Source: Chersky-267 sp963744115 (GTDB lineage: Bacteria; Chloroflexota; Limnocylindria; Limnocylindrales; CSP1-4). From it: a DNA stretch of 64,000 bases. The notes under the pieces were generated by a model. The model was given only the letters and a program-made list of their open reading frames with translations. It did not search any database and was not told the DNA's origin. The DNA lies in contig CAVUSI010000001.1 of NCBI GenBank assembly GCA_963744115.1, positions 248,001 through 312,000 on the forward strand, read 5' to 3'. Made by a program: the position numbers and the translations under genes. Of this stretch, positions 42,610 to 51,615 are shown one piece after another (within the stretch, counting starts at the first letter, position 1; each line of letters starts with the position of its first letter).

Positions 42610-43936
42610 GGCGAGGGCTCTTCCCGCCCGGCGGCGACTCGGCACCGGGCGCGTCCGCGTCCGCATCCTCGCCCGGATCGCGCATCCCGGTGCGCCGCTC
42701 GAGCGGCTTCATCGGATCGCGCTCGAATGGTGCCGGCAGGTCGGACCCGAGGAGCCGAGCCCGGGTCATCGCCCGATCCCCGAACCGGCGCCGGACCGCA
42801 TCGGCGGCCTGGGTCGCGCGTCGGCGCCGGTCGGTCGGGACCGCGTCCAGCTCGGGGGCATCCTCGAACATCCCGAGCTGCGGTCGCTCGCCGAGGTGGG
42901 TGGCCGTGACTCCGAGCAGACGCACGCGCATCCCTCGCAGCTCTGGCCGGGCGAGGTCCCGGGCGACGTGCCAGATCGGCTCCGTGAGGTCGGTCGGTTC
43001 GGCGAGGGTCCGCTGGCGGGTGATCGTGCGGAAGGTCGTGTCGCGGATCTTGACCTGGACCGTCCCGGCCTTGAGCCCGGCGGACCGCAACCTCGAAGAG
43101 ACCCCATCCGCCATCGCCAGGAGCGTCCGGTCGATGATCTCGGGGTCCGACGTATCCACGTCGAACGTGTGCTCGTGCCCGATCGACTTGGCCGGGTCCG
43201 CCGCGCCCACCGGGTCGGGATCGATCCCGCGGGCGCGCGCCCCGAGCGACGCCCCCTGCTTGCCGAAGCGCCGGATCAGCAGATCGTCGGGGAGCCTTGC
43301 GAGGTCCCCGATCGTCCGGACGCCGTACTCCGCCAGCGCGGTCGCCGTCTTCTCACCGACACCCCATAACCGGGAGATGGGCAGCGGGTCGAGGAATGCC
43401 GCCTCGTCGCCGGGCTCGATGACGACCAGGCCGTCCGGCTTCCGCAGGTCCGACCCGATCTTCGCCACCAGCTTGGTCGACGCGACACCGACCGATGCGG
43501 TCAGCCCGACCTCGCTGCGGATCCTCGTCTTGATCGCGCCGGCGATCGTCGGGCCGTCGCCGAACAGGGCGTACGACCCCGCGACATCCAGGAACGCCTC
43601 ATCGATCGAGACCGGTTCGACCAGCGGCGTGAATGACCGCAGGATCGTCATGACGTCGCGGCTGACGGCCTGGTACTTGCGACCGTCGACCGGCAGGAAG
43701 ACCCCGTGCGGGCAGAGGGCGAATGCGGTCCGCAAGGGCATCGCTGAGTGGACCCCGTAGGTGCGCGCCTCATAGGACGCGGCGCTGACCACGCCCCGTG
43801 CCGTCGGGTCGCCTCCCCCGACGATGACCGGCTTGCCCCGAAGCTCGGGTCGATCCCGCTGCTCGACCGCCGCGAAGAAGGCGTCGAGGTCGACATGGAG
43901 GATGGTCGGGCCGCGGTCGGTCACGGCCGCGCTCAC
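42605..43936 (-). CDS. dinB: DNA polymerase IV (Y-family translesion polymerase)
   Basis: 443 aa. The catalytic acidic residues are Asp16 (HVDLDAFFAAVEQ) and Asp112/Glu113 (VSIDEAFLDVAG). SYEARTYGVHSAMP, the thumb motif VASTKLVAKIGSDLRKPDG and the helix-hairpin-helix LWGVGEKTATAL follow. The little-finger domain covers about 235-350. A ~70-residue charged tail rich in Pro and Asp ends the protein; a beta-clamp-binding motif such as QLGMFED (about 370-376) is visible. The GTG at 43936 overlaps the stop of the upstream GT-C gene. Translesion synthesis after damage is expected; no LexA box lies directly upstream. Confidence 0.95.
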   Translation of the reverse strand: MSAAVTDRGPTILHVDLDAFFAAVEQRDRPELRGKPVIVGGGDPTARGVVSAASYEARTYGVHSAMPLRTAFALCPHGVFLPVDGRKYQAVSRDVMTILRSFTPLVEPVSIDEAFLDVAGSYALFGDGPTIAGAIKTRIRSEVGLTASVGVASTKLVAKIGSDLRKPDGLVVIEPGDEAAFLDPLPISRLWGVGEKTATALAEYGVRTIGDLARLPDDLLIRRFGKQGASLGARARGIDPDPVGAADPAKSIGHEHTFDVDTSDPEIIDRTLLAMADGVSSRLRSAGLKAGTVQVKIRDTTFRTITRQRTLAEPTDLTEPIWHVARDLARPELRGMRVRLLGVTATHLGERPQLGMFEDAPELDAVPTDRRRRATQAADAVRRRFGDRAMTRARLLGSDLPAPFERDPMKPLERRTGMRDPGEDADADAPGAESPPGGKSPRR

Positions 43937-45130
43937 GCGACGTACTCGCCGTGGAGGAACATCGACAGGAGGATGGCCAGGAGCATCGCCGAGCCGAGAC
44001 CCCAGGCGAACCGCGGCCAGCGTCCCGGGACGAGGGCGAGGATGACGAAGACGGGGAAGACCACCAGCAGGTAGCGCGCGGTCGACGTCAGTGGCGTCGG
44101 CTGGATCCGTGTCCCGACCAGGATGATCTGCGGGATCGCATACAGCGTGTAGGCGACCGGCACGCGACGGATCCCGACCAGGGTCACCAGCGTGAACAGG
44201 ATCAGCGTCAACAGGTTGAAGGCCTGGAGGCGCATCGTGGTGGGTCACGGCCCAGTTCCAGGACGCCTCCACGACCTCCCACGGAGCGTGGAAGTTCGTG
44301 CCGCCCCAGGCCTCCTGGGTATCGAGCGGCGTCTTGCCCGCCACGATCGACGAGAAGACGAGGAACGCGACGAACCCCAGGCCGGGCGCCACCGCGGCGA
44401 CCACCGGCCCGACGATCGACCCGGCGGGCGGGATCGGGCGGTCGCGGAATCGCCAACCCGCCTCGCGCCAGGCCATGAGCGCCTCCCACCCGAGCGGCAG
44501 GACGAGGAAGACGCCCTGGATCCGGGTCAGCCCGGCGAGGAGGCCGGCGATCGCCGCCAGGGCCCACCACCGTCGACGTGCGCCGAGGATCGCCCAGACG
44601 GCCGTCGCGAGGAAGAGCGACTCCGTGAACGGTGCGAAGAAGAAGAACGCCGTCGGGAATATCGAGATCGCGACGATCGTCGTCAGCGCGGTCCGGTCGT
44701 CGAAGTCGAACGCCACCAGGCGTCGCAGCCCGGTCATCGCAGCGACATACGCCGCGCTCGCCACCACGAGGCCGCCCAGGGCCATCGCGCCAAGGAGGAG
44801 CCGGCCGACGAGTCCGGTCAGGAGCGGGAACAGCGGCCAGAAGTTGACGCTGTTCTCATTGGCCTCGTAGCCGAATGTCGCGATCTTCGTGTACCAACAG
44901 GCGTCCCAGCGCTGCCACACCCCGACCAGCGGGAACGCCGCTCCGTTGTCGGCGAGCGGCGGGATCGTCGACCATCCGTCGCGTGCGACCTCGAAGTGGC
45001 ACGGGGCGGGCAACGTGTTGGTGAACCACAGGTAGAGCGCGAACAGGCCGAACACGACCCGGAGCGACACGAACAGACCGATCGCGTCACGGAACGCGTC
45101 GCGCAAGCCGTCCGGGGCGTCCTCGTCCAT
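43933..45130 (-). CDS. PIG-V-like GT-C membrane glycosyltransferase, frameshifted
   Basis: Polytopic membrane protein of about 398 aa. After a first helix, the lumenal loop contains WQRWDACWYTKIATFGY (about 69-85), matching the RWDA-x-WY signature of PIG-V-type mannosyltransferases. The frame from the ATG at 45130 is good down to WNWAVTHHD at about 44235; the remaining helices (LQAFNLLTLILFTLVTLVG ... LLSMFLHGEYVA) are one base further along (+1). One extra base near 44230-44236 explains this. The polyprenyl-sugar donor and acceptor are unknown. It is upstream of dinB with a 4-bp overlap, divergent from the 45156 gene. Confidence 0.82.
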
Positions 45131-45155
45131 GGCTCGAGAGTGTATCTTCGGGCCG

Positions 45156-46460
45156 ATGGCCAACCCCGAGGAACGCCCGGCGCCCCCGGCCCGACCGGCC
45201 TCGGGGTCCGCCCGTGTCACCGCCTGGTTCGCCGAGACCCGGCTGGCCGAGCTCATCGACTACGTCCGCGATCGACCCGACACCCTCGGCACGCTCATCG
45301 TGGTCGTAGTGACGACGGGGCTCTACCTGTTCACCTCGTCGCGCGATCGCCAGGAGCTCGACTACTTCGTCCGCCTCGCCGATGCGATGCTCCACGGCCG
45401 GATCTACCTGACCGAGGCGCCGAGCTGGCTGAACGAGCTCATCCCGAAGAACGGCGTCTGGTACGTCGCCTATCCGCCGTGGCCGGCGATCCTGCTCATC
45501 CCGTTCGTGGCGGTCTTCGGGGTCGGCTTCGATCAGCACATCGCCAGCTGCATCTTCGGTGGGCTGGCGGTGGGGCTCGCCTGGCTCGTCTTCGGTCGGT
45601 TCGCTCTGAGCGGTCGAGTCCGGCTGTGCCTGACCGCGGTGTTCGGCTTCGGCACCGTCCTGTGGTACGTGGCCGAGGTCGGCTCGGTCTGGTACATCAG
45701 CCACGTCGTCGCGGTCCTGTTCAGCATGGCCGCGATCCTCGTCCTGCTCGAGCGCCGCTGGCCGTTCCTCGTCGGGCTCCTGCTCGGTCTCGCCGCGATC
45801 TCACGCCTGCCGGTCGGCCTGACGGCCCCGTTCTTCTTCGCCATCATCGTCGGGCTCGGCTGGCCCCCGCGACTCCCGGCGCGCGGCGACCGGACCCGTG
45901 CGTTCCGCGACGGCCTGGCGTTCCTGATAGGGATCGGGATCCCGACCGCGGGCTACCTCCTCTACAACGAGGCTCGCTGGGGGACGATCCTCGACCAGAG
46001 CTACGTGCTCATCCCGGGTGTCCTCGACGACCCGATCTACGCCAAGCACGGGATCCTCAGCATCGACTACATCCCGCGCCACCTGTTCGCGATCTTCCTG
46101 CGCAGCTTCAACTACGTGGACGATCCGCCGTTCTTCCAGCCGTCGTGGTACGGGCTGTCGCCGTTCCTCACCACGCCGCTCCTGCTGTGGCTGTTCCGGG
46201 CGCGATGGCGCGACCCCCGCGTCGCCTGGGCCGTCATCGGAACTGGGCTCGCGCTGATCCCCATCGTCACCCACGGCAACGTCGGGCTGACCCAGTTCGG
46301 GTACCGGTTCATCCTCGACGTCCAGCCCCTGCTGTTCGTCATCCTCGCCACGGTCTTCGAGCGCGGGATGTCACGCTGGGCGTGGGCGGCCTCGATCGTC
46401 TCGGTCGTCGTCTGCGCCTACGGCCTGTGGGCGATCGGGATCGGCTTCGTCGACTTCTAG
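45156..46460 (+). CDS. Polytopic membrane protein, GT-C glycosyltransferase-like
   Basis: 434 aa. A Pro/Ala-rich cytoplasmic tail (1-40) is followed by about ten membrane helices. The first extracytoplasmic loop is long (DRQELDYFVRLADAMLHGRIYLTEAPSWLNELIPKNGVWYVAYPPWPAILLIP), typical of GT-C enzymes such as the PMT and ArnT families; acidic residues there could be catalytic. Substrate not inferable. The ATG at 45156 was preferred to frames that read into the divergent promoter. The stop is 3 bp before rplI (opposite strand). Confidence 0.72.
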   Translation: MANPEERPAPPARPASGSARVTAWFAETRLAELIDYVRDRPDTLGTLIVVVVTTGLYLFTSSRDRQELDYFVRLADAMLHGRIYLTEAPSWLNELIPKNGVWYVAYPPWPAILLIPFVAVFGVGFDQHIASCIFGGLAVGLAWLVFGRFALSGRVRLCLTAVFGFGTVLWYVAEVGSVWYISHVVAVLFSMAAILVLLERRWPFLVGLLLGLAAISRLPVGLTAPFFFAIIVGLGWPPRLPARGDRTRAFRDGLAFLIGIGIPTAGYLLYNEARWGTILDQSYVLIPGVLDDPIYAKHGILSIDYIPRHLFAIFLRSFNYVDDPPFFQPSWYGLSPFLTTPLLLWLFRARWRDPRVAWAVIGTGLALIPIVTHGNVGLTQFGYRFILDVQPLLFVILATVFERGMSRWAWAASIVSVVVCAYGLWAIGIGFVDF

Positions 46461-46903
46461 CCCTTGGGCTCGACGATGATCGTGACCTCGGGCGACATCC
46501 CGCTGAAGACCTTGACCGCCACCTTGTAGGTGCCGAGGCTCTTGAGCGGCTCCTCGAGGTCGACCTTGTGGCGGTCGATGGTGATCCCCCGCCGCCCGAG
46601 GGCGTCGGCGATGTCCTTGGAGGTGATCGAGCCGTAGAGCTTGCCGCCGTCCCCGACCTTGACGCCCATGGTCAGGGTGGTCGAGGCGATCCGGGTGGCG
46701 TAGATCTCGGCCTCTTCGCGCTCCCGGCGGCGCTTGTCCTCGCGGCTGGCGATGTCGTGCTGCCAGGCCCGGTAGGCGCCACCGGCGGCCGGCACGGCCA
46801 GCTTCTGCGGGATCAGGAAGTTGCGGGCATAGCCCTCGGCGACGACCTTCATCTCCCCGCTCTTCCCGAGCGTGGGGACATCTGAGGTCAGGATGACCTT
46901 CAC
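46457..46903 (-). CDS. rplI: Ribosomal protein bL9
   Basis: 148 aa, standard length. MKVILTSDVPTLGKSGEMKVVAEGYARNFLIPQKLAVPA is the conserved N-terminal rRNA-binding domain; a long helix (about 45-75) links to the C-terminal domain with KLYGSITSKDIADAL. The ATG overlaps the stop of the DUF1232 gene by 4 bp. In many bacteria rplI and dnaB are neighbours; here dnaB is 1.9 kb away with lexA between. Confidence 0.97.
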   Translation of the reverse strand: MKVILTSDVPTLGKSGEMKVVAEGYARNFLIPQKLAVPAAGGAYRAWQHDIASREDKRRREREEAEIYATRIASTTLTMGVKVGDGGKLYGSITSKDIADALGRRGITIDRHKVDLEEPLKSLGTYKVAVKVFSGMSPEVTIIVEPKG

Positions 46904-47406
46904 GCGAACGAACCCTCCTTGTCGATCCAGCCGCGGACCCGCGGCCCGAGACCCGATGCCCGGACGGCGTCGGCGACGACGTCGATGGCCGGGGGGATCC
47001 GGCGGATCAGCCGCCGGACCGGGCGTGGCGTCAGCCGCCTGATCTGGCCGAGGTCCCGCTCGAACGCGGCCCGGTCGACGCCAAGATCGGTCAGCTTCTC
47101 ATCGAGGACCCCGTCCGGGATCCCGTCGAAGAACAGATCCACCCCGAGGACGACCACGACGAGATCGTCGAGCATCCCGAGGATGGGCACATCGTCTGGC
47201 ACGATGTCGAACGGCAGGGCGAAGTAGACCATCGCCCCGCCGAGGAGCGCCTTGCGGGACGTCGGGACGCGGTCGTCGTTGATCAGCGACCAGATCAGCC
47301 TGACGTAGACCACCGACCGGCTGGCCGTCGGCAGGAACGCCGCCATCGCCAGCATCCGGTTGAGGCCGGCGCCCGGCAGCCGTCGCCGTCTTCGTCGCAC
47401 CGTCAT
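46900..47406 (-). CDS. DUF1232 (YkvA-like) membrane protein
   Basis: 168 aa. An Arg-rich start (RRRRRR) leads to the DUF1232 core ALLGGAMVYFALPFDIVPDDVPILGMLDDLVVVVLGVDLF (about 54-93), with the family motif P-x-D-x-[IV]-P-D-x-[IV]-P-x-[LI]-G-x-[LI]-D-D. A charged C-terminal part follows. The family function is unknown. The ATG at 47406 fits the family; the frame continues upstream only as non-coding-like sequence. Upstream partner of rplI and divergent from lexA. Confidence 0.85.
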   Translation of the reverse strand: MTVRRRRRRLPGAGLNRMLAMAAFLPTASRSVVYVRLIWSLINDDRVPTSRKALLGGAMVYFALPFDIVPDDVPILGMLDDLVVVVLGVDLFFDGIPDGVLDEKLTDLGVDRAAFERDLGQIRRLTPRPVRRLIRRIPPAIDVVADAVRASGLGPRVRGWIDKEGSFA

Positions 47407-47525
47407 CTCGGCCCGCGTTCCTCCTGCGAATGGACCCCACCGCACGGCGATCTCGACTCGCTCGGCCGGGACAGCGCAGTCTATCAGCCGAGCACGGGAA
47501 CGCCAGTCCGGACACGGCCGGGGCC

Positions 47526-47554
47526 TTGACAATCGAACGGACGTTCGGTACGGT
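47526..47554 (+). promoter_or_regulatory. lexA promoter with LexA box
   Basis: TTGACA (47526-47531) and TACGGT (47549-47554) are 17 bp apart. The spacer contains a perfect LexA box CGAAC-GGAC-GTTCG (47534-47547), and a CGAACGGAG half-site follows at about 47562. This is standard autoregulation of lexA. The layout (box inside the -35/-10 spacer) is the same as at the DUF6504-like gene. Confidence 0.85.
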
Positions 47555-47575
47555 GGAGCTCCGAACGGAGGCCCC

Positions 47576-48226
47576 ATGACCAAGCACGATGCGGACCGCA
47601 AGGTCAAGATCCTCGACTTCATCGCGGCGACGCTGCGCACCCGGGGCGTGCCCCCGTCCGTGCGCGAGATCGCGCGAGCGGTCGGGCTGGCTTCGACCTC
47701 GGCCGTGCATCATCACCTTCAGATCCTCGAGCGCGAGGGCTACCTGGACCGTCGCGAGTCCGAGGCACGGGCCATCCGACTGACGCCGAAGGCGGCGCTC
47801 GAGCTCGGGTTGTCGAGCGAGCTGACTCCGCAGTCAGCCGCCTCCGAGGCGCATCTCCTGCCGATCATCGGCGAGATCGCCGCCGGCGGACCGATCGAGG
47901 CCTACCAACGGGCCGACGAGACCCTCGCCGTCCCGGACGTGTTCGCCCCGAGTGGGGACGCCTACGTCCTTCGGGTCCGGGGCGACTCGATGATCGAGGC
48001 GCATATCGCCGATGGGGACTTCGTGGTCATCCGCCCGCAGACGACGGCGCGCAACGGGGACATCGTCGTCGCCCAGGTCGAAGAGAACGGCGTGACCCTC
48101 AAGAAGTTCTACAAGGAACAGGGGCGGATCCGCCTGCAACCGGCGAACGCCGAGTACCAGCCGATGTACTACGACGACGTCAGGATCCAGGGCAAGCTGA
48201 TCGGAGTCATCCGCCGCCTCGACTGA
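47576..48226 (+). CDS. lexA: LexA repressor
   Basis: 216 aa. N-terminal winged helix (1-70) with recognition region VGLASTSAVHHHLQILEREGYL. The RecA-stimulated self-cleavage site is Ala103-Gly104 in GEIAAGGPIEA. The catalytic dyad is Ser138 (RGDSMIEAHI) and Lys176 (VTLKKFY). All residues needed for cleavage are present, so a working SOS switch is expected. It controls itself and the DUF6504-like gene, as shown by the LexA boxes. ATG at 47576. Confidence 0.97.
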   Translation: MTKHDADRKVKILDFIAATLRTRGVPPSVREIARAVGLASTSAVHHHLQILEREGYLDRRESEARAIRLTPKAALELGLSSELTPQSAASEAHLLPIIGEIAAGGPIEAYQRADETLAVPDVFAPSGDAYVLRVRGDSMIEAHIADGDFVVIRPQTTARNGDIVVAQVEENGVTLKKFYKEQGRIRLQPANAEYQPMYYDDVRIQGKLIGVIRRLD

Positions 48227-48375
48227 CGGCTGTCCACATCGGTCGTCCACATCCGGCCAACACCAGGCGCCCTTTCGTGGACGGATCGGGTGGTGAACCC
48301 GGCATTCGTTGAGGACGGTCGAGACGGCTCGGTGACACTTGACCTGTCACGCATCCCCGCCAGTTTCGGTGTGCC

Positions 48376-49728
48376 TTGATCGACCGACTCCCGCCCCAGA
48401 GCACCGAGGCTGAGCAATCTGTCCTCGGTTCGATCCTGATCGATCGCGACGCGATCGTCGAGATCGCCGAGTTCCTCCAGCCCGAGGACTTTTATCGTCC
48501 CGCCAACGGGTCCGTTTATGCCGTGATGCTCGAGCTGTTCGACAAGCGCGAGCCTGTGGACATCGTCACGGTCGCCGAGGCGCTCGAACGGACCGACCAG
48601 CTCGATGCGATCGGCGGCCGGTCCTACCTGTCGAGCCTGTCGAACCAGACGCCGACCGCCGTCCACGCGGTCCAGTACGCCAGGATCGTCGAGCGCAAGG
48701 CGGTCCTCCGGAACCTGATCTCGGCGGCCGGCAAGATCGCCGGGATCGGCTACGAGGACCCGGCCGAGATCCAGGAGGCGATCGACCGAGCCGAGAGCGA
48801 GCTATTCAGCGTCAGCCAGCGACGCATCGCGACCGGATTCAGCCCACTCAAGACGCTCCTCCATGACGCCTACGATCGCCTGGACTACCTCCACGCGCAT
48901 CGCGGCGAGATCAGCGGCGTCAGGACCGGGTTCGCGGATCTGGACGCGCTGACGACCGGCCTCCAGAAGAGCGACCTGATCGTCCTGGCCGCCCGGCCCA
49001 GCGTCGGCAAGACGAGCTTCGCGCTGAACATCGCCGAGTACGCGGCGGTGACCGAGGGCAAGAGCGTCGGCGTGTTCAGTCTCGAGATGAGCAAGGAGCA
49101 GCTCGTGCTCCGCCTCCTGTCGAGCGTGGCCAACATCGACTCCCAGCGGCTGCGGACCGGCTTCCTGGAGGAGATGGACTTCGCCCGGCTGGCCCCGGCG
49201 ATGAATGCCCTGTCCGAAGCCCCCGTCTATATCGACGACACCCCGAACATCAGCGCGATGGAGCTGCGGACCAAGGCTCGCCGCCTCCAGGCCGAGGCCG
49301 GCCTCGATCTGATCGTCGTCGACTACCTCCAGCTGATGCAAGCGACCACGACCAACCGCGACGCCAACCGTGTCCAGGAAGTCTCGGAGATCTCGCGCGG
49401 CCTCAAGGCACTCGCCCGGGAGCTATCGGTCCCGGTCATCGCCCTGTCTCAGCTGTCGCGCCAACCGGAGATGCGCGAGAGCAAGGAGCCGCGGCTGTCG
49501 GACCTGCGAGAGTCGGGTGCCATCGAGCAGGATGCGGACCTGGTGATGTTCCTGTGGCGGGACAAGGAACGCGGCGCCGACGACCAGGACCAGGACGGCG
49601 AGGTCATCAATCTCAAACTCGCCAAGCACCGCAACGGTCCCACGGGCGAGGTCCAACTCTGGTTCAAGAAGCGCCAGACCCGGTTCGTCTCCTACGCCGG
49701 CGAGCGCTACGCGGACGTCGCCGGCTAG
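48376..49728 (+). CDS. dnaB: Replicative DNA helicase
   Basis: 450 aa. N-terminal primase-interacting domain (about 5-150: PPQSTEAEQSVLGSILID, SNQTPTAVHAVQYA). RecA-like motor with P-loop ARPSVGKTS (Lys212, about 206-214), Walker B LIVVDYLQLM, and the ALSQLSRQPE and DLRESGAIEQDADLVMFLWRD motifs. There is no intein insertion, which is worth noting because dnaB often carries one. It starts at a TTG (48376). The 149-bp gap after lexA shows no LexA box. Confidence 0.97.
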   Translation: MIDRLPPQSTEAEQSVLGSILIDRDAIVEIAEFLQPEDFYRPANGSVYAVMLELFDKREPVDIVTVAEALERTDQLDAIGGRSYLSSLSNQTPTAVHAVQYARIVERKAVLRNLISAAGKIAGIGYEDPAEIQEAIDRAESELFSVSQRRIATGFSPLKTLLHDAYDRLDYLHAHRGEISGVRTGFADLDALTTGLQKSDLIVLAARPSVGKTSFALNIAEYAAVTEGKSVGVFSLEMSKEQLVLRLLSSVANIDSQRLRTGFLEEMDFARLAPAMNALSEAPVYIDDTPNISAMELRTKARRLQAEAGLDLIVVDYLQLMQATTTNRDANRVQEVSEISRGLKALARELSVPVIALSQLSRQPEMRESKEPRLSDLRESGAIEQDADLVMFLWRDKERGADDQDQDGEVINLKLAKHRNGPTGEVQLWFKKRQTRFVSYAGERYADVAG

Positions 49729-49747
49729 CGCGTCGGAGCAGGGTCGG

Positions 49748-50647
49748 TCAAGACTTCTCGTCCGGGAGGAGCGGCCGAACGGACAAGACGAACACCTTGC
49801 CGTCGTCCGTTCGGAGCGCGATCGACTGCGCCCCGCCCGAGGTCCCGACGACCTTGAGCGCAGCGACATCTTCGGCGGTCAAGGTCCGGGTCTGGTTCGC
49901 GAACCCGTTCGGGTCGGGCGGGGCCGTGAACGAGTCCGGCCCGAACGTCCAGGGCCAAACGCGTGCCGGAGCACCCACGACGCCCCCGGCGCCGTCGGCG
50001 AGGATCCCGCGGTACGCCGTCGGCGCGTATGGACCGGCCTCGATCCCGCTCTGGTCGAGCTCCCGGAGGTGAGCCGCCAGCTGCCGGAAGGCGGCACGGG
50101 CGACGGTGTCGGGTCCCGGTTGCGCCTGATCGAAGTCGAGCGCGCCGACCGTGACGACCTTCTGACGCCCATCGGCCTGGAGGGTGAACGTCGTCGACGG
50201 GGCGTCGGCGATCCCGTTCGGCGGGTACTCGTCGCGAGCGATCCCCAGCCCACCCGGCCCGATCGCGAACGCCAGCAGGTCCTGCATCTGGCTCTCGCTC
50301 AGTCGAGCGGTCTTGAACGGTGCCCCGCGGAAGATCCCGTCATCGGGTACGGGCGCAGGAGGCGTGGCGGTCGGGTCCCGGAACACCGCCGTCCCGTCAC
50401 CGTAGAGGCTGAACTCCGGGACCTCGGTGGCGAGCGCCCCGGGGGCCAGGAAGCCGCCGCCGGTCGACATCCGCAGGACGACCGCCGTGGCACCGGTCGG
50501 GTGGTCGATGCCGAGACTGGGAGCGGCGGTCGGGCTCGGGCTGGCGGTCGGAGGTGGGCTGGTGGTCGGCGATGGACCCCCGCTCGAGCAGGCGGCCAGG
50601 ACCGCGACCGTTGACAGGGCGAGTGGGATCAGTCGCAGGGTGAGCAT
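49748..50647 (-). CDS. Lipoprotein of unknown function
   Basis: 299 aa. Signal peptide with lipobox VLAACSS (Cys20), then a Ser/Pro/Thr linker (about 22-45). The extracytoplasmic domain has two recurring patterns (VVLRMSTGGGFLAPG ... FSLYGDGTAVFRDP; TTFTLQADGRQKVVTVGALD) and looks beta-rich. No family recognised. The ATG at 50647 gives a proper signal peptide; the frame continues upstream only without one. Convergent with dnaB (19-bp gap). Confidence 0.75.
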   Translation of the reverse strand: MLTLRLIPLALSTVAVLAACSSGGPSPTTSPPPTASPSPTAAPSLGIDHPTGATAVVLRMSTGGGFLAPGALATEVPEFSLYGDGTAVFRDPTATPPAPVPDDGIFRGAPFKTARLSESQMQDLLAFAIGPGGLGIARDEYPPNGIADAPSTTFTLQADGRQKVVTVGALDFDQAQPGPDTVARAAFRQLAAHLRELDQSGIEAGPYAPTAYRGILADGAGGVVGAPARVWPWTFGPDSFTAPPDPNGFANQTRTLTAEDVAALKVVGTSGGAQSIALRTDDGKVFVLSVRPLLPDEKS

Positions 50648-50901
50648 GCTGCTAGGGACGGTACTGCGCGGCTGCCGGTTCCCGCGCGGCGACGGGCCGG
50701 TGCGTCGACGCACCAGAGCCGCTCGCGACCGGGAAACAGCGGGTTCCCGGTGCTTGACTCGGCGCGTATCCTCCCGGTCAGAGTTGCGACCGGTCGAGCA
50801 CGGTCGGAGCCGAGCGCGCGAACAAGATGCCCAGCGATGCGCCCGAATCCGCCTCCGTCGGCCGCGAGGACCGGTGACGCCGAGTCGAGGAGAGGGACAG
50901 G

Positions 50902-51201
50902 GTGTACCAGGATCGAACGCTCTCGTGCCGTGACTGCTCCGAGGAGTTCCTCTTCTCGTCGGGTGAGCAGACCTTCTTCGCCAGCAAAGGCCTGACCAAC
51001 GATCCCCAGCGGTGTCCAAGCTGCAGAGCCGCGGCCAAGCGTGCTCGATCGGTCGACGGCCCGCGTGAATTCCACGCTGCGGTCTGCGGTGAATGCGGTG
51101 GCCAGGCCATCGTCCCCTTCGCTCCGCGCAATGATCGCCCGGTCTATTGCAGCTCGTGCTTCGACAAGGTCCGCGCCACCTCTGCGGCGGCCGCTCCCTG
51201 A
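50902..51201 (+). CDS. Double zinc-ribbon protein (CxxC ... CxxC)
   Basis: 99 aa. Two zinc-binding units: Cys9/12 with Cys38/41, and Cys62/65 with Cys83/86. The second reads VCGECGGQAIVPFAPRNDRPVYCSSCF, the CxxC-x17-CxxC pattern of small zinc proteins common in Chloroflexota and candidate phyla; the first begins RTLSCRDCSEEFLFSSGEQTFF, similar to DksA-like or zf-trcl domains. It starts at GTG 50902. Binding partner unknown. The 254 bp upstream of it (50648-50901) contain no gene that I can support. Confidence 0.82.
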   Translation: MYQDRTLSCRDCSEEFLFSSGEQTFFASKGLTNDPQRCPSCRAAAKRARSVDGPREFHAAVCGECGGQAIVPFAPRNDRPVYCSSCFDKVRATSAAAAP

Positions 51202-51348
51202 CCTTCGCCGAACGCGGACCAGGGCGCGGGGTACGCCGGGCCGACCGAAGGCCTGCCGCCCGCCCGACTCTGAACCACCGCTAGACTGGGGGTCCGCCTC
51301 CGCCGGCAGCCGTCGACGGACAGGGCGGCCGCGGCGAGTGAGGGTCGG

Positions 51349-51552
51349 ATGGGCGTGATCATCATCCGTGAGATGGTCGGGACGAGCCCGAACTCGTGGT
51401 CCGATGCGGCTCGGGTCGCGGTGGCGACCGCTTCGAAGACCGTGCGCAACATCCGGACCGTCGAGGTCGTGAAGTCCAGCGCGATCGTCGAGGACGGCGA
51501 GATCGTCGAGTACCGCGTCGAACTCAAGATCGGCTTCGAATACGAGGGCTGA
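51349..51552 (+). CDS. Dodecin (flavin-binding protein)
   Basis: 67 aa, the usual size. Dodecins form hollow dodecamers that store FMN, lumichrome or CoA. EMVGTSPNSWSDAARVAVATASKTVRNIRTVEVV (about 8-41) and the ending EYRVELKIGFEYEG are family hallmarks; the usual Trp of the flavin site (IRWxEV) is replaced by Thr in IRTVEV, so flavin binding may be altered. A TAGACT at about 51281-51286 may be part of its promoter. Confidence 0.88.
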   Translation: MGVIIIREMVGTSPNSWSDAARVAVATASKTVRNIRTVEVVKSSAIVEDGEIVEYRVELKIGFEYEG

Positions 51553-51615
51553 GAGGACATCCCTGGACCGACCGGTCCGGCGCAGCTAACCGACAGGTGA
51601 GCCTCGGCGGCCAGG

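Noticed and set aside
48227..48375. A further LexA box or origin-like element between lexA and dnaB
   Set aside because: No CGAAC-N4-GTTCG and no DnaA-box cluster is visible there.
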